DNA of 18,963 nt, taken from assembly GCA_937907525.1 (NCBI GenBank), contig CALCIB010000113.1, positions 1-18,963 on the forward strand, written 5' to 3'. The notes under the pieces were generated by a model. The model saw nothing but the letters and a program-made list of their open reading frames with translations, ran no database searches and was not told the DNA's origin. This document shows, piece after piece, positions 7,640 to 14,803 of the stretch (position 1 is the first letter of the stretch; every line of letters starts with the position of its first letter). A program made the position numbers and the translations under genes. The stretch is from an uncultured Planctomycetales bacterium. GTDB taxonomy: Bacteria > Planctomycetota > Planctomycetia > Isosphaerales > Isosphaeraceae.

Positions 7640-8904
7640 GGCGCCCCCTCCCCGACGGCCGGCGGCGCCATCCTCGGGGACGGATCCACCAGGACCGGCG
7701 ACGGTTGAAACAGCGGAAAGACCCGGCCGACCATGTCCAGCAACCCCAGGGCCGGCGTCCCTCGAAAGAACGCCAGCTCCGGCCGCTTGCCGATCGCCCG
7801 GTTGGAGAACGACCGCGACTCGTAGGGGACGTCGCCTAGGCCGTCGCGGTCGAAGTCGTAGCCCTCGTAGTCGTCGAAGTAGTTGCGCTTCCAATCCACC
7901 CCCAGGGCGTCGCCGCGGCCCTCGACCCGGACCTGCTCGCGGTTGGCCCGGAACGCATTGTCCTCGAACGTGTTGCGGACCTGGCTGGAGTGGAGGACCA
8001 CGGCCGTCTCGCACAGCTCGAAGCGGTTGCCGCGGAAGACGTTGGCGTCCTCGGGGCGGAACGGGGAGCCGTCCAGGTAGAGCCCGGTCTCGTTGCGGAC
8101 GCAACGGTTGTCCTCCACGACCAGGCCGCCGGAATCCTTCGCCCCCAGGCCCATCCCCAGGTCGGAGGTGTACGCCAGCAGGTTGCGGCGGACCTTCACG
8201 TCGCGCGAATACATGATGAAGACGCCGACCACGTTGCCGGCGTAGCGGTTGTCCTCGATGGTCGTACCGTCGCTGTACATCAGATGGGTGCCGTACCGGC
8301 CGTCGCGGACGACGTTGCCGATCACCCGGTTGTTCGAGGCGTACCAGACGACCACGTCGCGACCGTGGTCCAGCGTGTTGCCCTCGATCCGGGAGTCGTG
8401 GGTCTCCCAGAGCCGGACGCCGTCGCCGCGAAGGCCGACGGGCGTCGCCGGGTCGCCCACGATCTCGTTGCCGACCACCGCCACCCGTCGCGACCGTTCC
8501 GCCGCCACCCCGAAGAGGGCCGCTACGATCCGAAGGCCCTCGACCCGGACGTCGTCGCCCCGGACGTGAACGGCGGCGTCGGTCAGGTCGGGGCGGTCGC
8601 CGCTGCCGTGGATCGTGAAGCCCGAAAGCGTCACGTCGTCGGCGAGGACGTCGATCGTCGTCCCCCGACCGTCGGAGCGGACCACCGCGGAGCGCGGGCC
8701 GGCGAGCGTCAGCGGCCGGCGGATCGTGATCGGGCCGAGGTGCTCCCCCGGCGCCAGCCGGAGCGTCGCGCCTGGGGGCGCGGCGTCCACCGCGGCTTGC
8801 AGCGCGCCGCCGGCGGCGACCTCGACCGCCGGGTCGGCCGTGACCGGCGCGACCGACCCGACCATCAAGACCGCCGTCGCGCCCGCGAGGAGTCGGCGGA
8901 ACAC
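7636..8904 (-). CDS. nosD: NosD, periplasmic beta-helix copper-site assembly protein
   Basis: The 422-residue protein has a signal peptide at 1-23 (cleavage likely after VTA). A right-handed parallel beta-helix of CASH type follows, visible as repeated N-x-I/V-x-x-N turns such as SRIEGNTLDHG, NRVIGNVVRDG and TIEDNRYAGN. The C-terminal block around GVDWKRNYFDDYEGYDFD (about 335-352), then DGLGDVPYESR, is the hallmark W-x2-NY-x2-DY-x-G-x-D-x-D segment of NosD. It works with NosF and NosY in building the Cu-S centre of NosZ. The start is GTG, preceded by GGGAGG 8 nt upstream; the nosZ stop lies 4 bp before it. Start choice is secure because the signal peptide begins there. Confidence 0.95.
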   Translation of the reverse strand: MFRRLLAGATAVLMVGSVAPVTADPAVEVAAGGALQAAVDAAPPGATLRLAPGEHLGPITIRRPLTLAGPRSAVVRSDGRGTTIDVLADDVTLSGFTIHGSGDRPDLTDAAVHVRGDDVRVEGLRIVAALFGVAAERSRRVAVVGNEIVGDPATPVGLRGDGVRLWETHDSRIEGNTLDHGRDVVVWYASNNRVIGNVVRDGRYGTHLMYSDGTTIEDNRYAGNVVGVFIMYSRDVKVRRNLLAYTSDLGMGLGAKDSGGLVVEDNRCVRNETGLYLDGSPFRPEDANVFRGNRFELCETAVVLHSSQVRNTFEDNAFRANREQVRVEGRGDALGVDWKRNYFDDYEGYDFDRDGLGDVPYESRSFSNRAIGKRPELAFFRGTPALGLLDMVGRVFPLFQPSPVLVDPSPRMAPPAVGEGAP

Positions 8905-8908
8905 GGCG

Positions 8909-10975
8909 TCAACCTCCCTCGCCGTCGGCGGACGGCTTCGCGTCGGCCCGGTTCCGGGGCGGGTCGGCCGCCGCCGTCCCCGCCGCGTTCTCGTTCTTCG
9001 GCTCCACCAGCAGGAAGCCTCCCATTTCCATGTGCAGGGCCGAGCAGAACTCGGTGCAGTAGAACGGGAAGACGCCCGGACGGTCGGCGACGAAGGTGAC
9101 GTTGGCCGCCTTGCCCGGCTCCATGCTCAGGTTGACGTTGTAGTCGGCGATGCAGAAGCCGTGGGTGGCGTCCCTGGTCTGCTCCACGTTGGTGACGTGG
9201 AACTTCAGCGTGTCCCCCTCCTTCACCTTGATGGTGTCCGGGGTGATGGTGCTGCGGACCAGCGTCATGTAAACGTCCACGACGTCGCCGTTGCGTTCGA
9301 TCCGCGCCTCCTGGGCGCTCTTGGGGGCGTGGGGGTCGGGCTGGTGGGTCAGTTGGTTCATCCCCACCGGGGTGTACGCCTCCCACGGCTTGATCAACTC
9401 GGTCTTGATCATCTGCGCGTAGTGCGGCTCGCCCAGGGGGAGCGGCATGTCGTAGAGCAACTGCATGGAGTCGCCGGCGATGTCGATCAACTGGAAGTTC
9501 TGCGGCAAGAGCGGCCCGACGTCGGCGAAGCGGTCGATGGCCCACTTGTTCATCGAAATCAGGAAGCGGCCGTCGGGTTTCGCCGTGTCGCCGCCGGCGA
9601 CCGACAGGTGGCCGACGTTGTAGTGGACCGGGATCTTCTCGATCACCTTCAAGTCCTTGAGCGACCAGCGGGCGATCTTGGACTCGATGAAGAGGGTCGT
9701 GTAGGCGAAGCCCTTGTCGTCGAACTGGGTGTGCAACGGCCCCAGGCCCATCTCCACCTGGCCGCGGATGACGTCCTTGAAGGGGAGGATCGGCACGCCG
9801 TAGGGATCCTTGCCGGCGTACTTCTTCTGGTCTATATGCTCCTTGATCCTGGCGAAGCTGAAGACGGTCGCCTGGGTGGAGAGCTTGCCGGCGATGCAGA
9901 TCTCCTCGCCGTTCGGGGTGACGTCCACGCCGTGGGGGCTCTTGGGCTCGGGGACGAAGTGCAAGAGCCCCTCCTCCACCGCGACCCCCAGCGGGATCAC
10001 CCGCACCCCCTGGATCACCTGGGCCTTGTCGGAAGCGGCGACCTGTTCGGCTTGCCGCCAGTTGATGACGTGGAGGTAGTCCATGTCGTTCCGCGAGGCG
10101 CCCGACTCCATCGGCGGCAAGCCCGCGCCGCCGGTGCCGTAGGACCGCTCGGTGTTGAACGAGTTGAGGAAGCACCAGCCGTCGCTGGCCAGCTTGCCGG
10201 CGTCGGCGAGGTCCTGGAAGTAGGGGGGCATCTCGATGGCGAACGACGCCGCCGGGTCGATCCGCTTTTTGGCCCGGTCGAACTTCCAGAACATCACCGC
10301 GCCGCGGTAGAAGTCGTCGTACTTCTCGATGTCCGCGACGGAGCCGTCCAGGGGCGCGGGAAACTGGCCCCCCTCGATGACGTACTCGGTGTTCGGCGTC
10401 ACGAACGCGCCGCCGTGGTCCGACCGCAGGATCGCGCTGTGGACGATCTGCTGGGTGGTGAAGTCCTGAAGATCCACGACCGCCACCCGCGCGTTGGCCT
10501 TGTCGTTGACGAAGAGGACCTGGCCGTCGTAAACCCCGTCGGTCTCGCTGAGCGCCGGGTGGTGCATGTCGCCCCAGGTCAGCGTCTTCCCCTCCGGCGA
10601 TCCCGAGGCGAGCAGCGCCTTGGTTTCGTCGTCGAAGCCGTAGCCCTGCCACGGCTCGGGGGTGAAGACGCCGATGTACTTGAGGATCCGCATGCTCGGC
10701 ACGCCGATGACCAGGGCGTTGCCGCCGTGGCCGCCGGAGGCGAACATCAAGAACTCGTCCTTGACTCCGGTGGGCGTGTAGGTCTTGAGCGCCGCGACCA
10801 CGTCGGCCTCGCTCAGGTCGCGCGCCTTCATCAACTCGGCGATCGACGCCGAGCCGCCCCCTCCCTTGCCGGCGACCCTGGTCTTGCCGTCGCCGCAACC
10901 GGGCGCGACCGCCAGCGCCAGCCCCGTCGCCAGCGCCAAGGCCGCCCTCGATCTTCCGTTCCATGGCATGTTCAT
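8909..10975 (-). CDS. nosZ: NosZ, clade II (Sec-type) nitrous oxide reductase
   Basis: NosZ reduces N2O to N2, the last step of denitrification. The 688-residue protein has a beta-propeller domain and a C-terminal cupredoxin domain. Seven candidate CuZ histidines are visible: H138-H139 (DMHHP), H187, H348 (SPHG), H415, H456 and H518. The CuA ligands are H605, C640, C644, H648 and M651 within CTEFCSALHMEM. The N-terminus has no twin-arginine motif. A hydrophobic segment ends in AVAPGC (Cys27), a weak lipobox, so export is by Sec and membrane anchoring is possible. This defines clade II, as does the neighbouring nosDFLY set. Extra length between H187 and H415 fits clade II. The ATG is preceded by AGGAG 8 nt upstream. 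The C-terminal 30 residues are a low-complexity tail. No nosR is present in the window. Confidence 0.97.
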   Translation of the reverse strand: MNMPWNGRSRAALALATGLALAVAPGCGDGKTRVAGKGGGGSASIAELMKARDLSEADVVAALKTYTPTGVKDEFLMFASGGHGGNALVIGVPSMRILKYIGVFTPEPWQGYGFDDETKALLASGSPEGKTLTWGDMHHPALSETDGVYDGQVLFVNDKANARVAVVDLQDFTTQQIVHSAILRSDHGGAFVTPNTEYVIEGGQFPAPLDGSVADIEKYDDFYRGAVMFWKFDRAKKRIDPAASFAIEMPPYFQDLADAGKLASDGWCFLNSFNTERSYGTGGAGLPPMESGASRNDMDYLHVINWRQAEQVAASDKAQVIQGVRVIPLGVAVEEGLLHFVPEPKSPHGVDVTPNGEEICIAGKLSTQATVFSFARIKEHIDQKKYAGKDPYGVPILPFKDVIRGQVEMGLGPLHTQFDDKGFAYTTLFIESKIARWSLKDLKVIEKIPVHYNVGHLSVAGGDTAKPDGRFLISMNKWAIDRFADVGPLLPQNFQLIDIAGDSMQLLYDMPLPLGEPHYAQMIKTELIKPWEAYTPVGMNQLTHQPDPHAPKSAQEARIERNGDVVDVYMTLVRSTITPDTIKVKEGDTLKFHVTNVEQTRDATHGFCIADYNVNLSMEPGKAANVTFVADRPGVFPFYCTEFCSALHMEMGGFLLVEPKNENAAGTAAADPPRNRADAKPSADGEGG

Positions 10976-11018
10976 GACGACGCTCCTGAATGTCGGACTT
11001 GGGAAGGACGAGAACGCT

Positions 11019-11190
11019 CTTCCCCCCTCGCGGGGGAAGACAGACGCCGAAGGCGTCAGATGAGGGGGACGACGCGACCAGAAGCCGTCGGAACGTCGAA
11101 AGCCCGGCCAGGCGGCTTGGGATTCCCACGGTCGTCTTGCTCGCCCCCCTCATCCGGCCCTTCGGGCCACCTTCCCCCGCGAGGGGGGAG
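11019..11190 (+). repeat. Composite REP-like element, copy B
   Basis: This 172-bp element lies between the cytochrome gene and nosZ and is the inverted partner of copy A at 5229-5405. It starts CTTCCCCCCTCGCGGGGGAAG and ends with the inverse of that sequence. Internal hairpins are GACGCC-GAA-GGCGTC (11043-11057) and GGCCC-TTC-GGGCC (11156-11168). Compared with copy A, one pair in the first stem has changed from T-A to G-C on both sides, so pairing is kept. It lies just upstream of the nosZ ribosome-binding site and may affect transcript processing or termination between the two genes. Confidence 0.85.
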
Positions 11191-11245
11191 GCCGTTGGGA
11201 CCGCCTCGAAAATCCGTCGCGGTCGGTTGGTTTCGCCGTCCCGCG

Positions 11246-11698
11246 CTAGGGCTGCTTGGCGAAGCTCCGGATCTTCTCCCGAAGGGCCGCGACGACCGCC
11301 GGCTTGGCCGCCAGGTCGGGGTTGGGCACCATCGCCGGGCTCTTGCCCACCGCCGCGCCGCCGTAGACGATCGTCTTCTCGATCGACTCGTCGGAGACGG
11401 TCTTCTGCCATTCCGCGTCGCGATAGTCCCGCGGCTTGGGGAACAACGTCGCGGCGCCGGGGCCGTCCCCCTTGCCGGTCTCGCCGTGGCAGGTGGCGCA
11501 GCGCGACCCGAACAGCTTGTCGGCCTCCTGGCGGTCGGCGTCCGTGACGGCGGTCGGCTGGTCCGCCGCGGCCGACGCCTTCGGGGCCGCCTCCAGGTCG
11601 ATCTCGTCCTCGGCCGGGGCGCAGCCGGCGACCAAACCCGCCGCGACCGCGACGGCGACCGCCGTCGCGAGCGCGAACCTTCCGAACGAGCGCTTCAT
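11246..11698 (-). CDS. Lipoprotein c-type cytochrome of the nos cluster
   Basis: This 150-residue protein has a lipoprotein signal with a clear lipobox LVAGC (Cys26), an acidic Ala-rich linker, and one cytochrome c domain. The haem site is CATCH (67-71). The probable axial Met is M123 in SPAMVPNP. It would be anchored to a membrane on the extracytoplasmic side. Monohaem cytochromes like this occur beside clade II nosZ and are thought to pass electrons from the quinol/bc1 pathway to the CuA site, a role inferred here from position. The ATG at 11698 is preferred because AGAGG lies 8 nt upstream; a GTG one codon earlier is possible. It is the first gene of the cluster, with nosZ about 270 bp downstream. 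Confidence 0.9.
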   Translation of the reverse strand: MKRSFGRFALATAVAVAVAAGLVAGCAPAEDEIDLEAAPKASAAADQPTAVTDADRQEADKLFGSRCATCHGETGKGDGPGAATLFPKPRDYRDAEWQKTVSDESIEKTIVYGGAAVGKSPAMVPNPDLAAKPAVVAALREKIRSFAKQP

Positions 11699-11890
11699 CA
11701 CTTCGTCCTCTTCACGTCTCGATGGAGATGGAACGACGACCGACGCCGCGGGGTGGGATCCGCGCGCGACGCGACCGCCGGCCTGAAAGCCTCGCTTGAA
11801 AGCCTCGGCGGGACCACGCGACCCGTGGCGACGGACGGGCGGACCCCGAGCCGCTCGACCCGCGGGGCCGTCGAGCGGACGACACAGTGA

Positions 11891-11918
11891 ATCCTAACCC
11901 CGCCCCTCGGCCGATCAA
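11891..11918 (-). promoter_or_regulatory. Possible promoter of the cytochrome-nos cluster
   Basis: On the minus strand TTGATC (-35-like) and TAGGAT (-10-like) are separated by 16 bp, about 190 nt upstream of the cytochrome start. Two direct half-sites, TTGAC and TTGAT, overlap the -35 region. They are not arranged as an inverted FNR/Crp-type site, so no regulator can be named. The call rests only on similarity to sigma-70 boxes in GC-rich DNA. Confidence 0.25.
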
Positions 11919-11983
11919 GCGTCAAGCGCGACGAATTCGTAATATGTTCGTGTCGTAATTTCCACGGGATTCGGATCGCGGGA

Positions 11984-12045
11984 AGGTTTCGCCGCGGCCG
12001 GCCCGCGCCCCCCGCCCGAAACCTTTGGAGATTTCGGAGGTTTCG
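11984..12045. promoter_or_regulatory. Cluster of AGGTTTCG boxes, possible operator
   Basis: AGGTTTCG occurs at 11984-11991 and 12038-12045, and as its reverse complement CGAAACCT at 12017-12024. The last two form an 8-bp inverted repeat around a 13-bp spacer that itself contains GGAGATTTCGG. Three exact octamers in 62 bp of intergenic DNA suggest a binding site for an unknown regulator of one or both divergent genes. Confidence 0.3.
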
Positions 12046-12486
12046 ACGCGATCGGCCGCCGCGCCTCGGCGCTTCGTGAGGGCGCCTCCAGGGCCCGGCG
12101 GCGTTCGGTCGACTCCCGCCGGGGCGGTCGAGGTCGGCGCGACGGCGGACTTCGATCGGACGAGGGCGATCCCGCCGGGTCGCGCGCCTGCTTGCGGCCC
12201 CCCAGGCCGGCATGCCGGCCCTCGTCGAGGACCGCGCGAGGGCGCGGGCCTCGGCGTCCGGATTTCGAGGCTTCGCGGAAGAGGCTCGCACCGTTCGAGG
12301 GCGGCGACCGACGACTTCGAAAAGAATGCGACGAGTTCGGCGCGGCGATTGCGACCGATGAAACGAACCTTGCGGACGGAGGCGGTCATGGAGTTCGAGT
12401 CGCCGGCGCGCGACCGGACGCGACGACCGCCGTCGAGAATCGGAGGGAGCCGAAGAACCATGCGACAGGAACAAGGAGATATACTG

Positions 12487-13398
12487 ATGCGCAAGTTGAA
12501 CCTCGCCTTCGCCGCCGCCGGCGCGCTCGCCGCCGTCTCGTTCCTCGGCGCGGCCAGGGCGGACGACGAGCCCGAAGTGTCCGTCGGACCGATCGAGGAC
12601 CTGGGCGACGTTCAGGCCACGGCCCAGATGCTCTTCAAGGCCGCCGACCTCAACAACGACGGCTACATCTCGCGGCAAGAGGCCGTCGACGCCGGCAACC
12701 TGGTCGCCGGCGGGTTCTTCTTCAAGGCCGACGCCAACGGCGACGGCAAGGTGACGAAGGAAGAGGCCGACCAGGCCCGCGAACACGTCTTCAACCAGCG
12801 GCCGATCCTGCGGTTCCTCTTCGATAGGACCAAGCAGGAGACGAGCGCCCAGGGGGGGGCGGACGCCGTCCAGCAGGCTCGGCAGGACGTCATGGCGTTC
12901 ATCGACACGAACAAGGACGGCTCGATCGACGCCGCCGAGCTGCGACAGGCCGTCAACACGGGGGTCCAGACCCTGTTCCTGACCGGCGACGCCAACAACG
13001 ACGGCCAGCTCTCGACCCACGAGCTCAACGGCGCCGCGGTCGAATTCGGCAAGGCCGGGCTTCAAGCGGCGTTTCAGAACGTCGATCTCGACAAGAACGG
13101 CGCGCTGAGCCGCGAGGAGTTCGAGAAGGCGGTCATGGATCCGGCCAACGTGGCTTTCCGCGTCATGGACGCCAACAACGACGGCCAGCTCTCGGGCCAG
13201 GAGTTGATCCGCGGCATGAAGGTCATCGCCGGCGAGCTTCAAAACCTCCAGGTCGCCGAGCCCGCGCAAACGCTCCCGGATCGGGTGATCAACGCCATCA
13301 ACGCCGCGCCCGCCGGGACCGCGGCCCCGGCCGCCGCGCCGGCGACCACCGTCGCCCCGGCCGCGACGCCCGCTCCGGTCGTCGTCCAGCCGCGATAA
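12487..13398 (+). CDS. Secreted protein with six EF-hand motifs
   Basis: This 303-residue protein has a signal peptide (about 1-25, cleavage after ARA). Six canonical 12-residue calcium loops start at 54, 82, 140, 168, 200 and 228: DLNNDGYISRQE, DANGDGKVTKEE, DTNKDGSIDAAE, DANNDGQLSTHE, DLDKNGALSREE and DANNDGQLSGQE. All have acidic or Asn ligands at positions 1, 3 and 5, Gly at 6 and Glu at 12. The loops form three pairs, each 28 residues apart, as in calmodulin-like folds. The tail (about 276-303) is Ala/Pro/Thr-rich and disordered-looking. It probably binds calcium outside the cytoplasm; a specific role is unknown. EF-hand exoproteins are common in planctomycetes. The ATG follows a strong AAGGAG 8 nt upstream, which rejects the 154-codon open extension before it. 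No link with the divergent nos genes is evident. Confidence 0.93.
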   Translation: MRKLNLAFAAAGALAAVSFLGAARADDEPEVSVGPIEDLGDVQATAQMLFKAADLNNDGYISRQEAVDAGNLVAGGFFFKADANGDGKVTKEEADQAREHVFNQRPILRFLFDRTKQETSAQGGADAVQQARQDVMAFIDTNKDGSIDAAELRQAVNTGVQTLFLTGDANNDGQLSTHELNGAAVEFGKAGLQAAFQNVDLDKNGALSREEFEKAVMDPANVAFRVMDANNDGQLSGQELIRGMKVIAGELQNLQVAEPAQTLPDRVINAINAAPAGTAAPAAAPATTVAPAATPAPVVVQPR

Positions 13399-13626
13399 AC
13401 CGTAGGCTCGCGATTTCTCCCGGCGCCCGGGACGGGTCGCGAAACGCCTCGATTCGGGCCGGCCTCGCGAGCCCTTGGCGGCTTTCGCGGGGCCGGCGTC
13501 GTTCCTGGTCGTGGAAATCGCGGGCCCGCGGCGCTACCATGCCGGAGGCGGTCGCCGCCGCCGCGCCCCGCGTCGACCCTCGCCGGAGGGCGGGGACGGG
13601 GGCCGAACCCGCCTAGGAGAGCGGCG

Positions 13627-13818
13627 ATGAAGCTGGTGATCGTGGGAGGCGTCGCGGGCGGGGCCTCGGCCGCCGCGCGGGCGCGACGGCTCTCGGAGTC
13701 GGCCGAGATCGTGATGTTCGAGCGCGGCCGCCGCGACTCGGGGCGGGAGGCGTACAACCTGGCCGGCGGCTACAAGACCTACCCGCTCCACCATCCCGAG
13801 GCGAAAGCCCATGCTTGA
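13627..13818 (+). pseudogene. Internally deleted CoA-disulfide reductase/rhodanese remnant
   Basis: The 63-codon frame joins two ends of one known protein type. Residues 1-34 (MKLVIVGGVAGGASAAARAR to about FERG) are the FAD-binding start of CoA-disulfide reductase-like NAD(P)-disulfide oxidoreductases. Residues from about 41 (REAYNLAGGYKTY) resemble the end of the C-terminal rhodanese domain of the two-domain version. The middle, roughly 500 residues in intact relatives, is missing, and the frame is preserved across the junction at about 13729-13746. AGGAGA 6 nt upstream is intact, so it may still be translated. Its last codons overlap the start of the hydrolase gene by 8 nt. It cannot be an active reductase because NAD-binding and dimer domains are gone. 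Confidence 0.75.
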
Positions 13819-14803
13819 AGACGCGCCGACCGCGGACGTCGACCCCCAGGCCCGCGACTTCCTCGACCGCCTGGACAAGGCGGGGCTGCCGACCGTCGAC
13901 GAACTGTCGCCGGAACAGGCCCGGGGCCAGATGGAGATCTCCGCGCGGTTCCTGGGACCGCCGCCGAAGGTCTCCAAATCATGGGACGTGACGATCGACG
14001 GGCCCGAAGGCGCGATCCCCGTCCGGATGTCGCGGCCGATCCGCCCCGAGGCGGACGCGCTTCCGGTCGTCGTCTACCTCCACGGCGGCGGCTGGGTCGT
14101 CGGCGACCACCGCACCCACGACGGCCTCTGCCGGGCGTTCGCCAACGCCTCCGGCGCGCTGGTCGCGGCGGTCGGCTACCGGCTGGCGCCGGAGCACCCG
14201 TTTCCGGCGGCGGCCGACGACGCCTTCGCGGCGTACCGCTGGTTCCGCTCGCGGGCCGGGGAGGTCGGCGGCGATCCGTCGCGCGTGGCCGTCCTCGGCG
14301 ACAGCGCGGGGGGGAACCTGGCGGCGGTCGCGACGCTCATGGCGCGGGACCTGGGCGTCGCCCAACCGACGCTGCAAGTGCTCGCCTACCCGGCCCTGGA
14401 CCACGACTTCCAGACCGAGTCGTACCGCCGCTTCGCCGAGGGGTATTTCCTGACCCGCGCCGAGATGGCGTGGTACTGGGACCAGTACCTACCGAACCCC
14501 GCCGACCGCGACCGGCCTTACGCCTCCCCCTTGCGGGCCGAGAGCCTCGCGGGACTCGCGCCGGCCCTGATCCTGACGGCCGGTTTCGACGTCCTCCGCG
14601 ACGAGGGCGAGCGCTACGCGAAGCGGCTCCGCGCCGCCGGCGCGCCGACGACGCTGTCGCGATACCCCGGCATGATCCACGGGTTCCTGCGCCGGTATCC
14701 GTTCTTCGACGAGGGTCGACGGGGGTTGAACGAAGCGGCGACGGCGCTGAGGCGGGCGTTCGGGCTCACGGGGCCGGGCCGAGGCGTTGACGGAGACGGA
14801 TGA
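13811..14803 (+). CDS. Alpha/beta hydrolase, HSL family (family IV) carboxylesterase
   Basis: The 330-residue protein shows all marks of hormone-sensitive-lipase-like esterases. The oxyanion-hole motif is HGGGW (91-95), the nucleophile is Ser165 in GDSAGG (163-168), the acid is Asp260 in the D-x-L-R-D-E context, and the base is His290 in IHGF. The N-terminal cap (DPQARDFLDRL to LSPEQAR) is typical. There is no signal peptide, so it is probably cytoplasmic and cleaves short-chain carboxylic esters; the natural substrate is unknown. It begins within the end of the reductase remnant, which suggests the two were once co-transcribed. Its 3' end overlaps the convergent TPR gene by 38 bp. Confidence 0.93.
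   Translation: MLEDAPTADVDPQARDFLDRLDKAGLPTVDELSPEQARGQMEISARFLGPPPKVSKSWDVTIDGPEGAIPVRMSRPIRPEADALPVVVYLHGGGWVVGDHRTHDGLCRAFANASGALVAAVGYRLAPEHPFPAAADDAFAAYRWFRSRAGEVGGDPSRVAVLGDSAGGNLAAVATLMARDLGVAQPTLQVLAYPALDHDFQTESYRRFAEGYFLTRAEMAWYWDQYLPNPADRDRPYASPLRAESLAGLAPALILTAGFDVLRDEGERYAKRLRAAGAPTTLSRYPGMIHGFLRRYPFFDEGRRGLNEAATALRRAFGLTGPGRGVDGDG

Larger units (their letters stand above)
11699..12486. other. Divergent intergenic region, 788 bp
   Basis: No convincing gene is seen between the minus-strand cytochrome and the plus-strand EF-hand gene. Long stop-free frames here reflect high GC content. The region has an AT-richer patch at 11931-11960, a possible minus-strand promoter at 11891-11918 and a cluster of AGGTTTCG boxes at 11984-12045. 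The rest, about 12050-12460, shows nothing recognisable. Confidence 0.6.

Noticed and set aside
8615..11890. 1091-codon plus-strand open frame and an 848-codon minus-strand frame over nosZ
   Set aside because: They are antisense or off-frame shadows of nosD, nosZ and the cytochrome in GC-rich DNA. Their composition is Arg/Gly/Pro-rich or His/Asp/Val-rich with no domain.
11909..11925. FNR/Crp-type site upstream of the nos cluster
   Set aside because: TTGAC and TTGAT half-sites occur as direct repeats, not as the inverted pair that such a dimer would need.
12025..12486. 154-codon in-frame extension before the EF-hand gene
   Set aside because: A strong AAGGAG and a signal peptide mark the start at 12487. 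The extension is Arg/Pro/Ala-rich without protein features.
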